Positions 1 to 12,557 of a stretch of 64,000 bases of DNA are shown in pieces (within the stretch, counting starts at the first letter, position 1; each line of letters starts with the position of its first letter). Source of the DNA: Daucus carota subsp. sativus (Eukaryota; Streptophyta; Magnoliopsida; Apiales; Apiaceae); the NCBI RefSeq assembly GCF_001625215.2, contig NC_030385.2, positions 29,971,598-30,035,597 of the forward strand, written 5' to 3'. Made by a program: the position numbers and the translations under genes. The notes under the pieces were generated by a model that saw only the letters and a list, made by a program, of their open reading frames with translations, was not told the DNA's origin and searched no databases.

Positions 1-78
1 ATCTACGGGCCTTTCTACATTAGGTTATAATTAGGGTTTCTATTCCCTACATAAGCATTGTAATCGCTATATTGCAAC

Positions 79-152
79 CTAGCTTGATTATTGAGATGTT
101 ATTGAATATTGAATTCTAGCTTGATTATTGAGATGTTATTGAATATTGAATT
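79..152. repeat. 37-bp tandem duplication
   Basis: Two head-to-tail copies of a 37-bp unit starting CTAGCTTGATTATTGAG (79-115 and 116-152) read as identical. No coding role is apparent. The surrounding 1-300 region could be the edge of a retroelement or a 3' UTR; neither can be shown. Confidence 0.85.
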
Positions 153-464
153 GGGGCTATTTATGGGTTCCATAGTTTTATCTCCTTTCAGCGGTCTGGA
201 AAACCCTTGAAATTTTTTTGGGATAGTGGGTGTTCTGCTGTTCACCCACCCAACTTCTATTTTTATTATCGTTTTTATATCATAATCGTTCTTTCTGCAT
301 GGTATCCTACTTTAGTAGTTGACGCTAGTAGTTAGATATGATGCCAGGGAGAAGCCATGATTTCCCTGAGGTCATGTAAGTTGCATGTTAACAATATGCG
401 GAGGAATTAATTGGCATGCATTGTTTTTGTGGTGTTAACACGGCTTAGTGGTTTATAATAATTA

Positions 465-697
465 CTCCCTCCGTCCCACCAGGTTCTTTACGTTACTTTT
501 TGACACGCATTTTGAGAATCCTATAAAGTATAGTTCCATAATGTTTTTTTTAATAAATAAAATCCTGAAAAAAAAATTGACGTTTAAACTTTTATTCAAA
601 AAAAATAAATTAAAAAAACGTTATTGAACTATACTTTATAAGAGTCTCAAAATGCGTGCAAACAGTGCACGTAAGCATCCTGATGGGACAGAGGGAG
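465..697. mobile_element. Stowaway-type MITE
   Basis: The ends are CTCCCTCCGTCCCA and TGGGACAGAGGGAG, flanked by TA on both sides (463-464 and 698-699). The inner arms also pair (the TATAGTTC motif near 528 with GAACTATA near 625), so the 233-bp element can fold on itself. The terminal sequence and TA duplication are the hallmarks of Stowaway (Tc1/mariner-derived) elements. No coding capacity. Confidence 0.9.
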
Positions 698-699
698 TA

Positions 700-3600
700 C
701 AACTGAAGAGCAGTGCTTGCAGTTCCTATTGTCTTCATATATAAATAGGCAAATGCGTATATTTCTGAATTCTGAAAGTGTTAAAGAGTATAGTTCCGCT
801 TAATGACATATTAAGTACTTATTAATGATAGCATCTACATGACCGATATTATTTTTGTTTGATTGAAAAATATGATATACTAATCATTAATCAAGCTTGT
901 TCTTGCAGTTGTCCAATTTTCGAGATACCAGATACGGTACTATAGATATGCATTAAGCGGTTAATTAATTTTATAGACTCTTAAAATTTTAATAGTGGAA
1001 TAAATGGTAGGAAATACCGGTGCAAGAATTAGGTCAGCGATGTTGCAGCACTCCTGTTTAGAAAGGCCAAAGATTTGATATGGGACATGGGGCGTAATAT
1101 TACAGGATTTGCCTTTTGGAGCCCAATTAATTCGGGTATTATTTTTTATTTTTTAATTTAGAAATAACATCTCTTAGAATTTGATTTGGATTTATAATCT
1201 AGATGAGTGTATTATATGTAGGATTTCATATTTGTCCTCCAGGCAGAGACTAGTATACTGAAAATTGATATTTTGTTGATTAAGAAGTTCTCTTGCATGA
1301 GATCTCTGTAACCCCATAACCCTAGCTGCCCCAGTCCCTTCCTACATCCATGCAATATATTGAGCAAAACAAATTCAGCTTTCAACTAGGACTTTTGTTG
1401 TGTGCACGCGCAAGGGAACACATTGTGTCTTTAGTTACTCATTTATCCCATTGTAAGTATGCATTGCATAGGTGCAAACTACAATCACAGGGTTATTTCA
1501 AGAAATATTTATTAAGAGCGAAATATGAACACAACTTTTTAAGACGAGAAACATGAGAGCGCGTGCTTGCACACGCAGAGAGAAATCCAAAATCACGCCG
1601 TTATTTAAATAAATTATCATCTGTGCCTTCAATTACTCATCTATCCCCTTATAAATATATTGCAAATTTGCAAACTATATTCTAAAAACATATGGTATTT
1701 CAAGAAATATCATTAATAGTGATATTCGATAGCAACTTCTACTTTCGAGACAAGAATGAAGAAACTTGACGCTGACTCAACTTTTTTGAGTGATACATGT
1801 AGTTAATATATTTTGAAGTATCAGGGTACGTACAACATGGGTGAATTTCGTTACCACGTCTTTCCTCAGTAATGTCAACTTGTTACATGTATGGTCATCT
1901 CTTAAGAGTCACAATATATTAGACCGAAACCCATGTTGGTGTATAGAGTAATTAGTATACAAAATTTCAGTCACAACATGACCTGAATGTTCTGATATTT
2001 CATAAATGACTTGGAGCATGTCAATAATGTGTATGTTTTATACTTCTATTAAATTAAAAATGTCTATTTTATTGTTTGAATTATGTTCTGGTACTATTTA
2101 TCTTGTAAAATGGATCACACAAGCACAAGAAACAAATTTGTTTAACAGCTTTTAAGTGCCTTTATGCTCCAGTGTATATGTTTAATTGTTACCTTTTAGA
2201 GTTCTTTAGTCTCCAGCTTTTATTTAATTTGTATTAGACATTTATGCTAGTATAATGGATATGTTTGTCCTCTTCTTTAAACCTGTAGGTTTTTATTTGG
2301 AGCTCTCATTAGAGCTAGCTCAGGAGTTTGAAGTGATCCTGCTGAAGACACAGACAGGTTCAAAATGTGCATTTGGCAGCTGAGTCAAAAGATAACCACA
2401 TGCAGTTCTTTTATTGTGGGTAACGGTACCAATCTTAGTAATCGGCTATGGAATGGTGCATATTTAAAGTTTCTTAGTTTGCTTTGAGATGTAAGGCATC
2501 ACTTGTGCCTGTAAAGTAAAAAAAATTGTATTGCACTTTTGATCGAGTAGTGATGGACTTATTTTCCCCTATCTGTAGTAGTACATATATGTTCTTAGTA
2601 CTGAACCCCATGCAGCTTTTTTGGAAACAGAAGATTGGGTATTAATAGTTAGACATTGAATTTTGCGACTTTGTCTCGACACATTGGTGTTTTGTGGAGT
2701 TGATCATATTACTGGACCTTCCTACCCTTGGCATCCTCAGAATTCGTGGCCGCATTTTAGTGATTCACTCGAGACAGCTTCATTGCTCCATCGCTAGCAT
2801 GTAACCCTGGATATATTATCTTGATGATCTTTCAGGTGAATTTCCAACACATTAAAATTTTGGGAGAGTTTGTCATTTAACTCGTCAAGTATAATGGTAC
2901 GAGTGTCTTTATATCGACAAATACATGTATGTTTATATTTGTGTGTGCGGCTCTCCCACCTACGTACATATGAATAATTCAGTCTGATCTTTTATCGAAG
3001 CTAACGGCGAACTAAGTTTAACTATACTTGTTATTCCTGTTTGTTCTTGTTAAGAATAAATGGTAGGCTTGTGGTGAATTATTTCAAAGGCTGTGAAAAT
3101 GTGGCATGTAACCAGGGGAAGATGTTTGCTCAATCCACTAGTCTAATAGTCGATCTGAATGCAAATGTTTAACCATATAAAGCATGACTGCTCAGATACT
3201 CTTCAAGTGCAAATCATAATACTCTCCGAGCTTTCCTTAAACTCATTACTTTGCACAGTGTTAACAGTTGCAACAATTTTTTAATTGCCTTCCACAACAA
3301 AACCAAACAAAACTTGAACCTTCGACCTCTCTCATGAAGGGCATAGCATTTCAACACAGAAAAACCCATTTGTTTTTCCAAGACTTGACCACTATGTTTT
3401 GAGTCACATGTCTATACATTTCAGTAGAGCTCTGCTAGAAAAATCCAAAGCATCGTTTTTCCATATAAATAATATGTAACTGAGGTTATAATGTGGTTCT
3501 CTCATTGGAAACTAAAAATGAAGCTCATATCCAAATTCATGTATTCAACAAACAAAACAGATATTGAATCACTAACATGGTACAAACTCCATTTCATTGC

Positions 3601-3700
3601 AAAACAAAGATTTACCAACACAAGATCCAAACGTCAATTACAATAACCCTAACATTATCACCATCCACAATCAACCATAAATTACATACACAAAGGCACT
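700..3700. other. Gene-free stretch with one diverged tandem duplication
   Basis: No convincing gene on either strand. The short ORF at 1350-1556 lies inside a diverged direct duplication: about 1415-1557 resembles about 1620-1752, sharing motifs such as TTACTCATYTATCCC, GCAAACTA and TTTCAAGAAATAT. The part at 2280-2900 is less AT-rich and could be 3' UTR or decayed exon, but no protein could be recognised. Confidence 0.5.
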
Positions 3701-3750
3701 ACAAAGCATAAACACTACACTTCATTTGCACCTAACACTAGTTTAAATTA

Positions 3751-4460
3751 TTAGGCAGCAGCCTTCTTAGGCGATTTCGTCGCCTTGGTCGGTTCCTTTG
3801 CCGCCGCGGCCTTCTCCGACTTCTTAGGCAATAGCACGGGGTTGATGTTTGGAAGAACTCCACCATGGGCAATTGTGACACCAGCTAGAAGCTTTCCAAG
3901 CTCCTCATCATTCCTCACAGCCAACAACACATGTCTTGGGATAATTCTAGTCTTCTTGTTATCCCTAGCTGCATTTCCAGCCAATTCCAAAACCTAACAT
4001 ACATATCATAAACAACAATTAATCAATTTATTCATATACATTGCCTCTGGCCTCGATAAATAACACTAATTTTAACTATCAATTAAATATCTGAACAAAA
4101 CCACAACACGATCAAGCATAACGACAAAAATCTTAACTAATTAAACAATTAATTAGGTTAATTAATTAAAACTAACATGCAACAACAAAAAGCCCTAAAT
4201 TGTAACAATATACAAAACATAAATTCACAATGAAGTTGTTATACCTCAGCAGCAAGATACTCAAGGACAGCGGCAAGATAGACCGGAGCTCCAGTACCAA
4301 CACGCTGGGCATAACGGCCTTTCTTGAGGTACCGGCCGATTCTTCCGACGGGGAATTGTAGACCGGCCTTGACGGACCGGGTAACTGACTTCTTCCTTGG
4401 ACCGCCACCGCCAAACTTTCTTCCGGCAGCTCCTTTTTTCACTTTTCCACCTGTCTCCAT
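3751..4460 (-). CDS. Histone H2A, H2A.W type with SPKK tail
   Basis: Core nucleosomal histone. Two exons, 4245-4460 and 3751-3993, are joined by a 251-bp GT-AG intron and encode 152 residues. The core is canonical: [19 protein letters not shown] near residues 35-53, then [15 protein letters not shown], and after the junction [12 protein letters not shown], followed by [19 protein letters not shown] and [14 protein letters not shown]. The lysine/alanine-rich tail ends with a KSPKK motif. In plants this tail marks H2A.W variants, which bind linker DNA and are enriched in heterochromatin. A TATA-like run lies about 100 bp upstream of the start (rc of 4560-4574). The intron splits the histone fold at a codon boundary. 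The H2A.W assignment rests on the tail and is an inference from family knowledge; H2A itself is certain. Confidence 0.95.
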
Positions 4461-4804
4461 TTTTTCCGAGGAGATTTAGAGAGAGGGTGTTTAGATATAT
4501 AATTTGTATGTATAGGAAGGTGTCGAAGGTTTGAGCGTGAAATGTGATGGATCAACTTTGGGTTATATATATGGTGGTGTATGCAATTATTTAGTCGATC
4601 CTAGTGATATTATATATTCACCGTTGGATGCAAAATTTATCTACGGTTCAATTTGTTTTGGTCCACGATCCGTGTGCTCTGGAATTAATGAATCATGAGT
4701 TTGCCGCGTGTACAGAAGCACACAACCTTTTCTTCTGCGGAGCAAATCATCTATTTTCTGTAACAATCATTTTATTTGGTTATTAGCAAAATATGACCCT
4801 CAGT

Positions 4805-5176
4805 CAGTGTTCTAAAAATCCCCGATTTAACCGATAAATCCCCGATAAATCCTCTGCAAGGTCGGCCACCGATCCGATTTTTGAAATCCGATTAATCTTT
4901 ATATATATTTCATAATCGAAGTATATGTGATAAATTATTAAATTTAAAATACTATATTACTTTAAATATGAATAATTATAGAGTTTATGAATATTGTAAA
5001 TATATTAGTTACTAAATAACTAATATAATAATAACTAAATATTAAATAATATTTTAATATTAAAATAAACCCGATTTTAACTCCGATTAATCCTTCCGAT
5101 TAATCCCCGATTTTCGATTAATCCTTGAATCGGTAGCTCAACCGATTTGGTCCGATTCCCGATTTCTGTAACACTG
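4805..5176. mobile_element. Non-autonomous hAT-type element
   Basis: It begins CAGTGTTCTAAAAATC and ends GATTTCTGTAACACTG, so the terminal CAGTGTT is inverted at the two ends. It is flanked by an exact 8-bp duplication CCCTCAGT (4797-4804 and 5177-5184), the length typical of hAT transposons. The 372-bp element has no ORF. A second copy of the family is at 60676-61444. Confidence 0.88.
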
Positions 5177-5611
5177 CCCTCAGTACAAAAATCTAATTTT
5201 ATCATTTATTTAGATTATTAATTTACATGACAAATGGATATGATACTAAATTAAAAGATCATGATTCAATGTTGTGTTAGGTTTTAATTTTTAAATACAT
5301 GATATATGTTATATAATATTTTAAAATTATAATCTATATATTCATATTTATGTGTATATGCATTTTTACAATACTACATATAAATATAATCTCAACATAA
5401 AAATAAATATTTTCATATAAACATATCTTATAATATTTTTCATGTTTATAAAAATAAATATTCAAATATGTTATTTTTGATGTATAATTATTTATTTATA
5501 TATAGTGTCACATTATGATATTATGATATTATTAAAAAAATATAAAATTGGAAAATACAGGATATGGTCAAAACTGTGACCGGACCACCAGAAAAAAGAA
5601 TTTCAAAAAAC

Positions 5612-5829
5612 TGGGCCGAATAAAAAACTAGACCCAAGAGCTACAGTCTTGGAGAAGAGTGTTGGGTCTACATTCACGGGCCTCAGCTAATGGACTCTCC
5701 CTCAACCCAAACATGAAAACTAACTGGCCCAAATCATAGTTCTATTACAAAACCCTAGCTGCTTATTCATATTGCAGAGTATATGTTATTTCGCCAGAGA
5801 AGCAGGCGGCCATTGTTAACATAATCAAG
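5612..5829 (+). promoter_or_regulatory. Promoter and 5' UTR of the uS8 gene (site II and telo-box)
   Basis: TGGGCC at 5612-5617, GGCCCA at 5726-5731 and a telo-box AAACCCTAG at 5750-5758 lie ahead of a probable 5' UTR exon that ends at 5829 (AATCAAG/GTCAG). This motif pair is established as typical of plant ribosomal-protein promoters. The leader is probably spliced across about 5830-6911 to the exon carrying the start codon; that intron is inferred from splice-site sequences only. Confidence 0.7.
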
Positions 5830-6942
5830 GTCAGTTACATATAACTCCCAGCTTATACACGATGTATGCACGTACATATTTACTCATCAATGACTGTGTT
5901 TGATCTGATTTTACTATATTATATTTGTTGCTATTACGCTGAAACATGTTCTAATGGCTCTGTTTTGTTTTTTTAGTTTCTTTAGTTAGGAAAGCTTGAA
6001 ACATGTTAGAGTAACTATGTTTGATTTAGGTAATTTCATTATTTGAAAATTTTAAGGTTATGTAGGTAACAATGTGAGTTGGAAGTTGCGGCAGAATGAT
6101 GAATTTTTAGGATGCGTAGCTAGAGATGATAGTATAGTGTCAGTGGTTCAATTGAATTGAGTTATAAGGTTAGTAAGATACTAAGATGCCTACTAGTGAA
6201 GCTCTTTGTTACCCCCGACTTGCCCGACATAGATACATGTTCGGGACTTGCACTTTGATTTTTTTGTTTTGGAATGATTCTGGCTTGAAGTGTCCGAGTA
6301 TCCATATCAATGTCGGGGTCCTACATCTTTTATATTTAAAGATGGTAATCATATTGAGTGTCTGGTCTGGAGCATCCTCCAGGTAAGGCAAAATGAAGAG
6401 TCACCAGTCAGGATAACAAAGGGCAAGGTACTTGGGTACTAAGTGCTCATGGTCTCTTATCGGTTAATAACCAAGCGGTCATGGTATAAGTCTACAAGGC
6501 TAGTTGAGGAATTAGCTTTCAAATTTTAAGTTAGTTTTGTTGATAGTGATACAATTATACTAATCAGTTGTCGACACAAACATGGTTTACTTATTGTGTT
6601 TTTTTGTTACCCAATTAATTTAGGTCTTACTCTGATAGCCTGATAACTATGTACAAGGGTGTATAGTTTATATTTGTTCAGCAATTGAAGTGGAGGATTT
6701 TAACAACAATTTTCTGGTGCAGAAAACATAGAATAAGTAATCAAGAGTTCATCTGTTGTATGTGTATTGGGGTTTATTATGACGTGATTTTGCTTTCATA
6801 TTGAATCTTGATGCCCTGTACTTAGAATAGGAAGCATGTCCGTGTCTGCTCCAGATGTTTTCTCGACTCTTATGAAGTTTACTAAATGCCTTATATATTG
6901 TTTAAATGCAGCAGTCTTCTTTGCAAAACCTACATTTGGAAG

Positions 6943-7527
<585 letters not shown>

Positions 7528-10500
7528 GCTAAGCTTATGGACCGTGATGAATACTGGAGATGATAGTCGCATTTATGACCTATGTTTGAGTTTTGTTTCT
7601 TAGAACAATTTTGAATTGTGTGTTTTTTTTTTTTGGCTTATAATATGGAGAGGTGGTATTTGTGAGAACTTACTCTTCTCAGTCTATGGGTTTGTGGAAT
7701 TATGTCCGGGAAGGCACTTGCAGAATTGAACATTAATGCATGGGGATTCTGTCATGGTTTATTTATATCCTTGCACTGAGTTTTTAATTTGTTAAATGTT
7801 CTTCATCTAGCTGATTATAAGCCATTTGCAAAGCACAAAGGCATAGACATTTATGTTTGAAAAGTTTATTGGAATATATGATTGGGAGTCGGATGTGAAG
7901 TTTTTGAGAATAGGTGGCTGTAGTTTGTTGCAAGAGCATGCCTTGGCAGAGGCGCAGAGCTAAGTAATAAAGCGCCATCAAAATCAAATTATGCAATGTT
8001 TTGACCCAAATTGTGTGTCTTGTGAAATTTGTAGTGCAGCTAAATTTTATATATTTGCTTTGTTTGCACTTTTATGTTGTGTTTGGTTGGGGTGAATGAT
8101 TCCGGAAGGAATGGAATGAAAAATGAATTATTTTATAGATAATTTTTAAGAAATTTCATTTCTCCCTCCATTCCATTCCTTACATCATGTCAATTTGAGA
8201 TGGAATGCTTCATTCTCTCTCATCCTCAATTTCTTCTCAAATCTCATCATAACATTTTTGCACTTCTTCAATTTTTTTTCAAAACTTTCTTCCTATCTCT
8301 ATTAGTTTCAAGTATTTTTACTCATTCCATTCTCCCCAACCAAACACAATATTAAAGTTTAATATAAAACAGTTCTCTTTGGACTGCCAGACCGAGCTGA
8401 ATGATTCACGGAGCTATCCCATAATCAACAATCATCTTAATTTATTGTATATATTTCAATCAGCCATACCATTATTAAAATTCTTTTTTCATTTAAATTT
8501 TATAAACAGTGAAATATTTAGTGGGAGTTGGGAATTATTGATTTAGGCGACAGAGAAACATAAGTTGATGCATGAATAGATTTCCACTGGCCAATAATAT
8601 AAGAAAGTGCTGCGAGAATTCGAAAGGGCATTTCCTTTCTAAGACGTCTTCGCATATAAATTAAGAGGATGAGAAACTCGTAAACATGGGAGAAAATGGT
8701 GAGGGTTTTTGAACTAAAATTTGAACTTGATATCTCCACAGCTGTCAGCTGCTAAGTTTTTTATTCATATAGAAATAACTATAAAGGATTGTAGGGGGTT
8801 CTCATGAACCGGCGGCAACTCTGCTTGCAAACTTTTTGTACTAATGCAGCACCATACCACAAATTATCAAATATACAAAGGTATTTTCTTTAGAGTAATG
8901 CAGAGCTATTGACAACAAAATCCACCACAATTATCTCTCGGTTGTCATTAGTCGATAACAATTCTAGTGATGTTGGCCAATTCGTTGTAAACTTTATCTA
9001 ACCAAATTTTATTAAAAGATAGGTTTGAAGTAGAAGAAAGATAACTTAGTTACAATTTTTTTCCACTTTAATAATCCATTATAAATCGAATGACTTTTTT
9101 ACCTAGTTACCATTCAATTTAACACATCATTTCTTATGTGTTGAATAAGGTGGAACTGATAAAGTATCAGGCTTTGATTAAGTCAAACTCAACTTAATGG
9201 TCGTGAATATTTTTTTAATATTTAGTGATCAATTTGCAAGATTTAATTAGTTGAGTGATGTCATGTAAGGGAGAAAAGTATCACTTAACACCGTATTAAA
9301 ATAATTCTTCAATTTCTAAGCTAAGAATGAATACCTTTAACAAAAAGAAAATTAATGTCAGATATGTTTTCAATTTTTTTTCAAATCTAGTTGACAATAT
9401 ATGATTAGTTTAACTCAAATTACAGTAATAATAACAAAACTCATGTATACACATGAATCATCCAATTAAAATTAGCGATGTGTCACGTTATTCGGAAGAA
9501 AAACTCCAAAACGAAAATACCACAAACAAACACGAAACAGAAAGTAGCAAATGTGGTCATGTTAACACACCCACGCAATCAAATAATAACAGAGTTGCAT
9601 TATTGCATATGTAAATAGAAACTGAATTGAATTTCATGACACATACTCTCAGAGTAGTCTCAGTTTTATCTCTTCAACGACATCGATACCGTCCCACCCT
9701 ACGCGACGCCAACGTGTTTTTAAATAGACACTCTTGAGTCTTGATAATCAGATGCTCATGCAGTCCATATCTCTGCTTACAGACTGAGTTACCCGGTATT
9801 CTTTGCCCACACACATCATTTCGTACATAGATGATCATGGACACAATAAGTCAATTACGAGGATTCGGGGATAGTCTAGAGGCAAGCTCTTTCTCTTTTC
9901 CTCTCATACACTCGATTCTGAAGACAAGATGGGCTCGAACCGTTGGTTTTCTTCCCCTGTGCTTGATAAAAACTACTAAAAATAAATAAATAAGCGGATT
10001 ATAAGCAAGGGATGATCAGACGAAATAAATGATGTGAGAGTTTATAATTTGGAAGTGGAGTTTCTGGTGCATTGCTGATGCGGCTATGCATAGAGCATAA
10101 GAATAGAATAAAGCATCAATAATGAGGATTCAAATGCCTTTAAACTTTTGTGTAGGAATCAAGTGACAAACTCAGATCAGGGGACGATTTCAATTTATAT
10201 ATGGAACAGGCCAAACTGATCCCTGCACACATTACATATTCTACTGCAGTGCACACTGCAAAAGCTTATTTAATATATATTGATTCACTTATGCAAAACA
10301 TAACTCCGTTTAGTAATTCATCTCCTAACTCTGTTTGAAGACATGAGCCCCTTCACTTCCCCTCTCATGTTCGACTACTCAATACACGCTCCCTCTGTAC
10401 TTAGAAATTTATATCATTGATAGGTAGCATATCAGACATAGCAAGTTAAACTAACCGCCACTTTAACAAGACAACTTGGCGAAAGATGGAAAAGCAAATC

Positions 10501-10700
10501 CATTAAACGAGTGATCCTAAAACACAAGCTAAGTACTAGTCTAAAGTTTCTTGGTCCCTAGTGGAGCCATTCTCAGGATATCATATCCGAAACTGGGGTC
10601 AGATTACTCCATAACGAGTAATTTCAAGTATATCAGAAGACTGGAGACCCTGACTCACGTGAGATTAAAAGTAAAGAATTAAATGTGGTCTGAGTAAGTT
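7528..10700. other. Intergenic stretch without recognised genes
   Basis: Apart from the MITE at 8077-8349 nothing with a recognisable function was found. The ORFs at 7784-7996 and 8518-8739 show no domain, splice context or family resemblance. The sequence just upstream of 10770 includes a TATA box at 10711 (TATAAAATG), which belongs to the WAT1-related gene. Confidence 0.6.
8077..8349. mobile_element. 273-bp TIR MITE (TTGTGTTTGGTTGGGG family)
   Basis: A perfect 16-bp terminal inverted repeat, TTGTGTTTGGTTGGGG at 8077-8092 and its complement at 8334-8349, bounds 273 bp without an ORF. The interior is rich in ATTCCATTCC-type motifs. A second copy lacking its left end is at about 22707-22964. 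No clear target-site duplication was found, so the superfamily is left open. Confidence 0.8.
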
Positions 10701-10769
10701 TTACATCCACTATAAAATGTGGCTGGCATAGAAGAGGTTCAGTGAGTTGCTTTCTTTGGACAACAAAGC

Positions 10770-12557
10770 ATGTCAACAAGCAAAGTATTTAGGAGGGCAA
10801 AGCCCTTTCTTGCAGTCCTCTTCTTGCAGTTTGGGCTAGCAGGAATGGACATCCTTTCCAAAGCAGCACTAAACCAAGGGATGAGCAATTATGTATTCGT
10901 TGTCTACCGCCATGCCATTGCCACCATCGTAATTGCTCCTTTTGCAATTATCCTCGACAAGTCTCTCTCTCACTCTCTCAGTTTAATCAATTATTTTAAG
11001 GTGCCAACATCTAAATTGAATTATGTACAGGAAAGTAAGGCCAAAGATGACAAAGGCGATGTTCGGAAAGATTATGCTTCTTGGCCTGTTAGAGTAAGCT
11101 TTTAAAGATTATAAGATTATATTAATAAAATCCTACTCAAAAATTTTATATCCTTGTGTGATTAAACATATTTCTTGGTTCTGCAGACCAGTTATCGATC
11201 AGAATCTTTATATTATGGGGATGAAAAACACGACGGCAACATTTGCAGCCGCTATGTGTAATGTGTTACCTGCCATAACATTTGTCATGGCTTGCATTTT
11301 TGGGTAAGCTAGTATACCTACTTCATTTCCTACTTTAGTTGATCCTGCTAAAGATTTTTTTACTAAAAAAGGAAAATTAAAAGCACAAACCCACAAAGCA
11401 GTCGCATTCTAACATGTATAAAATTTCTCGTAGACTTGAGAAAGTTAAATTAAAGAGTATCAGAAGCCAAGCTAAGGTAGGCGGTACACTAACTACTGTC
11501 GGGGGAGCCATGCTCATGACGCTTGTCAAAGGGCCAATTATTGATCTAATATGGACAAAAGGAAGAACAGGAACCCATATATCCCAAACAAATGGCGGCG
11601 TGGATCTTCAGCATTCAGTTAGGGGTTCACTCATGATCACAGCGGGGTGCTTCAGTTGGGCTTGTTTCATGGTTCTACAAGTAGGAATCTACACACTACC
11701 TATATTTTTCTCTGATTAATCTACAAAATATTTTAGACAAACTATAACTTTTGTTTTAGGCAATTACACTCGAGACCTATCCTGCTGAGCTCTCTCTAAC
11801 AGCTTGGATATGCCTGATGGGCACCGTGGAGGGAAGTGTAGTGGCCCTTGTAATGGAGAGGGGAAATGCTGCTGTTTGGTCCCTCAACTTGGACACTAAA
11901 CTACTAGCAGCTGTCTACAGTGTAAGATGGATTTTACGTGCTTATATTGACAGAGTGCCATTTATCTACTTGTATTTAAGGTTTACCCAACGCTAAGTCC
12001 CTAACATCTCCATTCATCATGGTCTAATGAAGCTCCTAACTTATCTACTTGTACTAATTTAATAAAATCTTACAATATGCTTAATGAAAAATATGCAGGG
12101 CGTCTTTTGTTCAGGGCTCGCTTATTATGTGCAAGGAATAATAATGAAAGACAGAGGACCAGTTTTTGTGACGGCATTTAATCCACTAAGCATGATCATT
12201 GTCGCTGTCCTCGGATCCTTCATCTTAGCGGAACAGATGTATCTGGGAAGGTAAAGCCCAAATTTGCTTCTCAATCATGTATAGCTAAAAATAATAGTAT
12301 CCTTCTCTATATGTGAATAAATCAAATCCTGATTAACATCTGCAAACTTTGTTTACAGGGTAATTGGAGCTTTTGTAATAGTTGCTGGACTTTACCTTGT
12401 TGTATGGGGCAAGAGCAAAGATTATAAATCCGATACTAAGACCCCGTCCATGGACGAACAGAAAACAGCAAACTTTGGACAAATGAGAGATGCAAGTAAC
12501 ACTAATGACGAAGAAAACCACAAGGTCATAACCATTAATGAATCTACAATGAAGTAA
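10770..12557 (+). CDS. WAT1-related (UMAMIT/EamA) transporter, copy 1
   Basis: Predicted multi-pass membrane transporter of the plant drug/metabolite superfamily (MtN21/EamA, WAT1-related), whose members move amino acids or auxin-like compounds across the plasma membrane or tonoplast. Seven exons (10770-10960, 11031-11093, 11187-11303, 11434-11680, 11760-11921, 12099-12250, 12359-12557) keep frame through all GT-AG junctions and give 376 residues. Landmarks are AKPFLAVLFLQFGLAGMDI at the N terminus, VRPKMTKAMFGKIMLLGLL in exon 2, TYPAELSLTAWICLMGT in exon 5, DRGPVFVTAFNPLSMI in exon 6 and LYLVVWGKSKDYK at the last membrane segment. The tail is short, hydrophilic and rich in N, D and E. A TATA box (10711) lies 59 bp upstream. 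It is in tandem with the copy at 16159. The substrate cannot be told from sequence. Confidence 0.9.

Noticed and set aside
1350-1556. 68-codon ORF
   Set aside because: It lies in a diverged non-coding duplication, and its counterpart at 1620-1752 is not open.
6209-6391. Overlapping ORFs on both strands in the leader of the uS8 gene
   Set aside because: They fall inside the probable 5' UTR intron and have no family resemblance.
9840-9975. Possible tRNA-derived SINE: a B-box-like GGTTCGAGCCC on the minus strand and TAGTCTAGAGGC on the plus strand
   Set aside because: The two box-like motifs are on opposite strands or at poor spacing, and no tail or target duplication was found.
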